DNA from: JAVBKA01 sp031546715
GTDB lineage: Bacteria; Bacillota; Clostridia; Oscillospirales; UBA929
Direction of reading: 5' to 3'
DNA length: 17,046 nucleotides
Assembly (NCBI GenBank): GCA_031546715.1
Contig: JAVBKA010000155.1
Coordinates: 1-17,046 of the forward strand
The notes beneath the pieces are model-generated. The model was not told where the DNA came from, ran no database searches, and saw only the letters and a program-made list of their open reading frames with translations. Position numbers and translations under genes: made by a program. Shown in pieces: positions 14,901 through 17,046 of this stretch; within the stretch, counting starts at the first letter, position 1; each line of letters opens with the position of its first letter.

Positions 14901-17046
14901 AAGCCTTGGAGCAAAATTCTAAACTGCCTATCGTCAAGGGCGATGCACCGGCACTTCGTACATATGCCTATGTATCAACTGAGGACGATAACAGCGGCAT
15001 AATGGGAACATCAGATGTCACGGTTACATTCCTATACAAGCCCGTTTACTACACTACTATTTACAGCTTTAATGACGCACAAGGACGTACGCTAAAAGGT
15101 GCTGTCACGCATACATATGCCATTAACAGTCCATACAACTATACCGCGGATGCAACACTACAATCAGGCGGCATTTGGTATGAATTAGTACCAGGCTCTT
15201 CCGCCACTGTCACTGGTGACGGTTTGTCTGAGTTTTCGGAAACACCGATTAACGAAAAATTTGTCTACCAGCCTATAACCTACGACGTTGTCACCATGTT
15301 TGTAGACAATGACGGTAATTCGATTAGTAGTCCCAAGACCCAGACCATGCAAAATGGCTCAGACTATGCGCTCTCCTTTAACGACAACGATAATGACCAT
15401 TTCCCCGATAATATTATTGACAGTCAAGGCAGAATTTGGCAGCATTCCTGCTCAGACACCTGCCCGCATGGTACAATCGGCACAGCACTTTCCAAAAATG
15501 AGACCTTTATGCTAAAGTACGAATTGATGTCCGTCTACCTGACTTTGCGCCATGTTGACGCAGATACAGGCGTCGAAATTGCCGAAACCGTTAACAGAGG
15601 ACCATTTGACAGCGGTGAGGTTGTTACTGACATCACCCCCGCAAGCATTGAGGATGTCATAGAAGGCGACTTAAAGTATTCTTACATCTTTAACGGTACT
15701 GAAGGCTTTGATGAAGAAGACGGACTGGCAGTTACCGTCACAAGTGATAAAACCATCACCATAAAGTACAAGAAAACTGAAACCGATTCCAAGGTTCACT
15801 GGACAATTAATCATGTTAAGCAAGAGCTGAACGAAAACGGCGAAATTGTCTACGCTGCGACACCATTCCAAACGGATACAGGTTATGTATGGAAAAGTCA
15901 GATTGCAAGCGAAACCTCTATAAACGTGACAGACCATACAAGCACTGTTAGCGCAACTCATATGCTTGCAGCAGATCAGCCAACCGCTCTAATCTTAGGG
16001 GAATCGGACAATGAGCTGGACATTAAATATGACCTGCTCCGCTATGCCATTAAAATTAGCTACAGCAACGCCAATGGCGAATTAGTTGCTGAGAGCTTTA
16101 TCACCGATGCAGATTATGTCATTGGTCAGAGCTATGACCTTTCGGAAAAAGCACTTGACGTTATCAACGCCGATTCTATTCAGTATTCCTTTGACAGTGG
16201 AAATTTAGTAAAGGGGACTATTGATGCGGCAATGCTTGACATTGAGGGTTATATTTCGCTAAATCGGATTTATAAACCTTCAAAATATAAATACTCAATA
16301 AAGTACTACTTTGACGGCAAACTTGAGCAGGTTGACGGCTATGCAGAAGAGGGCGAAACGCTGACCTTTGACAGCGATTACCCAAGCAACGTTGAAGGAG
16401 ACTGGAAACTGGACACTGTTACCAACAACGGACAGATAGAAATTACTTCAGGCGTTAATCTGCTGGAGGTTTACTATGTAACCGCCACCTATACCGCTAC
16501 TCTGCGATATTTCTTAGCAGGCGAAGGAACTCCAACGGAAATTGCTGAGCCGGACGTTGTTTCAGGTCTGAAAAACGGTGATTTGTATACCCATACTGAA
16601 TATTTCAAGCGGCAAATCAGATACAATAACAAGCTGTATGTGTGGAACAATGAAAACGTTCAGCTTGAGGGAGCAATTGACCGCTCAAATGTAGAAACAT
16701 CCGCGTACTACGTTGAAAGCGAGTTTTCCTACATAGTAGAATACTATAACGACGACGTCCTTACCGACCCAATAAGCGGCACGGCTGTTGCAGGTACTAA
16801 AATTGACCTTGAGCTTGACGAGCATATGGGAGATTTAGTACTAGACAGGGTGGCGGCAGAACCTGCCGAGGCTTATTTAGACGGCGTACTTACCGTTCAG
16901 GAAGTCCCGACAATTGTCAAGGTTTACTTTGTAACGAAGACTGTTGACCCAAGCGGAAGTGAAAGCCCAAGCGGAAGTGAAAGCCCAAGCGGAAGTGAAA
17001 GCCCAAGCGGAAGTGAAAGCCCAAGCGGAAGTGAAAGCCCAAGCGG
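11933..17046 (+). CDS. Giant secreted VWA-domain adhesin with MucBP-like repeats (3' end beyond window)
   Basis: The frame stays open from the ATG at 11933 (AAGGGGG ribosome site, 10-base spacing) to the window edge: 1,704 codons, no stop. A signal peptide covers residues 1-31: a basic start (MRRKIVKK), a hydrophobic core and cleavage near AYA-ADA. A von Willebrand A domain follows at about 103-325, with MIDAS DNSPS (109-113) and the VSDG strand (Asp235). The usual MIDAS Thr before NMHGALETAR appears to be Lys207. A CxxxHxHxxxC cluster (119-129) sits in the loop after MIDAS. A beta domain with ITWHFGNVPG resembles those after VWA in pilus-tip adhesins. From about 439 to 1670 there are roughly 14 repeats of 70-90 residues, each opening with a Tyr-rich strand such as YKLTVEHYY, as in MucBP and related mucin-binding families. 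The tail is Pro-Ser-Gly-Ser-Glu-Ser repeats, probably a cell-wall stalk; a sorting signal is expected further on. Host or mucin adhesion is inferred. Confidence 0.85.
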   Translation, partial: MRRKIVKKAALVLAFIFILNLLPISGFYAYAADAVSGNFSEAEQLQLQQDASKKIQQHNVPGTDYSTPGFVVLSKTAIPVNGSSDTWEVTMQAYGKPVDKKSDIVLVIDNSPSMGNRVCNKFHWHTESCTRLGITKQAAKAFVNNVLSDGGERISIVTFNIAAKNELVLTSDKEALNRAIDSIKTYNSGQDYDFLTGILALFGVLPKNMHGALETARGILDNSTADSKYIVLVSDGQTTVSYNPEKGKFDTDRAVERAVSEAQTSKDKGYQIFTVGLNAGSSADNTLRKISSENGKTDNNKTKYFTSATNQAQLAEFYTRVSGEVVLAGTDAVVYDEIGQNFEMVKNSIMANIGEISFKNRKITWHFGNVPGTPDGNVSLAATLKYQVKLDTNAPVGYHNISSYAYLDYTSLAGAGATPKNGAIKFFPYPTVNKQAGSYEIYYIECDANGNWLGENGLPLNSSITNPDFSKLVQAKKLLQKTSVSDVTPSANVNVTTQYETINDAYQLKGNKAQTISLAPGESKNVVFCYTKIPEYKLTVEHYYEGATTPFATEFPAGYQNMRKGAVISAGNNSPVKIAGIVDTAAASFDNPTAYRIYQDGSRMYYTGGIPTQDINVERNVTVKLYYDRVYTVKEQHIYYDENQQPQSAFNGQYDTTKIVKTGDLYTVGSTYGNSTWLFTGQSDINSGNSVPVSFDLTIKHIYNILQYSASVEYYPISQIDEPVKTGKLEGGYTDNSVLHNGSTYTLKPSEFTTDSLGRTWRRVGNDTITGTIDGSNVIGYAYYERVSYDITVKYQTADGTSLRDDQTFNVKSGDSYDVENYKYANITASNDYYYEFDKVKDGSAAISGTADDDKTVVFVYNEVLFNATIIYSAKFNGELGEMTEGFVSTESTETNLQSRVTFEGLHSGEAYNFDTPPTSIFYKDVRYDFPQISNALVSGLIGKSNVTIYANYVDLAPYYKVKLVYKDINGEVFETKTIGSFQEGLSYSQALEQNSKLPIVKGDAPALRTYAYVSTEDDNSGIMGTSDVTVTFLYKPVYYTTIYSFNDAQGRTLKGAVTHTYAINSPYNYTADATLQSGGIWYELVPGSSATVTGDGLSEFSETPINEKFVYQPITYDVVTMFVDNDGNSISSPKTQTMQNGSDYALSFNDNDNDHFPDNIIDSQGRIWQHSCSDTCPHGTIGTALSKNETFMLKYELMSVYLTLRHVDADTGVEIAETVNRGPFDSGEVVTDITPASIEDVIEGDLKYSYIFNGTEGFDEEDGLAVTVTSDKTITIKYKKTETDSKVHWTINHVKQELNENGEIVYAATPFQTDTGYVWKSQIASETSINVTDHTSTVSATHMLAADQPTALILGESDNELDIKYDLLRYAIKISYSNANGELVAESFITDADYVIGQSYDLSEKALDVINADSIQYSFDSGNLVKGTIDAAMLDIEGYISLNRIYKPSKYKYSIKYYFDGKLEQVDGYAEEGETLTFDSDYPSNVEGDWKLDTVTNNGQIEITSGVNLLEVYYVTATYTATLRYFLAGEGTPTEIAEPDVVSGLKNGDLYTHTEYFKRQIRYNNKLYVWNNENVQLEGAIDRSNVETSAYYVESEFSYIVEYYNDDVLTDPISGTAVAGTKIDLELDEHMGDLVLDRVAAEPAEAYLDGVLTVQEVPTIVKVYFVTKTVDPSGSESPSGSESPSGSESPSGSESPSGSESPS
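16949..17046 (+). repeat. 18-base tandem repeat coding for Pro-Ser-Gly-Ser-Glu-Ser
   Basis: Five perfect copies of CCAAGCGGAAGTGAAAGC follow one another from 16949 to 17038, and a sixth begins before the window ends. The unit is six codons in frame. Perfect identity at the DNA level points to recent slippage or recombination; copy number changes alter stalk length without a frameshift. The repeat may be why the sequence ends here. Confidence 0.95.

Noticed and set aside
16949..17046. Possible CRISPR array
   Set aside because: The 18-base units are directly adjacent with no spacers and encode an in-frame Pro-Ser-Gly-Ser-Glu-Ser stalk.

Overview
The window looks like a chromosomal segment of a Gram-positive anaerobe of the class Clostridia, probably a gut Oscillospirales- or Lachnospirales-type bacterium. 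This rests on gene content and style: strong AGGAGG-like ribosome sites, sigma-A type promoters, a biotin-dependent sodium-pump oxaloacetate decarboxylase operon, a 'pseudo-E2' acyltransferase of a kind I associate with Clostridia, and a very large secreted VWA adhesin. No lineage marker such as rRNA is present, so the assignment is an inference.

Layout. Positions 1-221 (minus) hold the 5' part of a ribosome hibernation factor gene (hpf). A divergent intergenic region with candidate operators leads to a DUF4143-type AAA+ ATPase (454-1683, plus). This gene meets a long minus-strand cluster tail to tail. Read in its own direction the cluster runs: E2-like acyltransferase lacking the family's catalytic His (6805-5966), MFS transporter (5969-4677), GtrA membrane protein (4687-4232), a 137-base gap with two inverted repeats, FAD-dependent oxidoreductase (4094-2544), rsmI (2547-1702). 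Four of these junctions are stop/start overlaps or near so, except the gap before the oxidoreductase, where the ribosome site lies inside a predicted hairpin.

From 6806 everything runs on the plus strand. First comes a stand-alone histidine phosphotransfer (HPt) protein (7088-7681). Next is an operon for a sodium-translocating oxaloacetate decarboxylase in split-subunit form: carboxyltransferase alpha (7831-9207), small membrane subunit OadG (9218-9607), separate biotin carrier (9635-10021) and membrane beta subunit (10032-11321), closed by a strong intrinsic terminator at 11349-11383. Together they would move a carboxyl group from oxaloacetate to biotin and decarboxylate it at the membrane while exporting sodium ions.

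The 611-base stretch 11322-11932 carries no gene. It holds the terminator, three more hairpins, a GC-rich REP-like cluster with a 20-base period, a perfect 20-base palindrome and a candidate promoter. Downstream, one open frame runs uninterrupted from 11933 to the window edge (more than 1,700 residues): signal peptide, VWA domain, about 14 MucBP-like beta repeats, and an 18-base tandem DNA repeat encoding Pro-Ser-Gly-Ser-Glu-Ser that is cut by the end of the window.

The points most worth a second look are the E2-like protein without its catalytic His-x3-Asp motif and its operon partners, the hairpin that masks the oxidoreductase ribosome site, the Cys/His clusters and altered MIDAS of the adhesin, and several palindromic candidate operators placed exactly on promoters.
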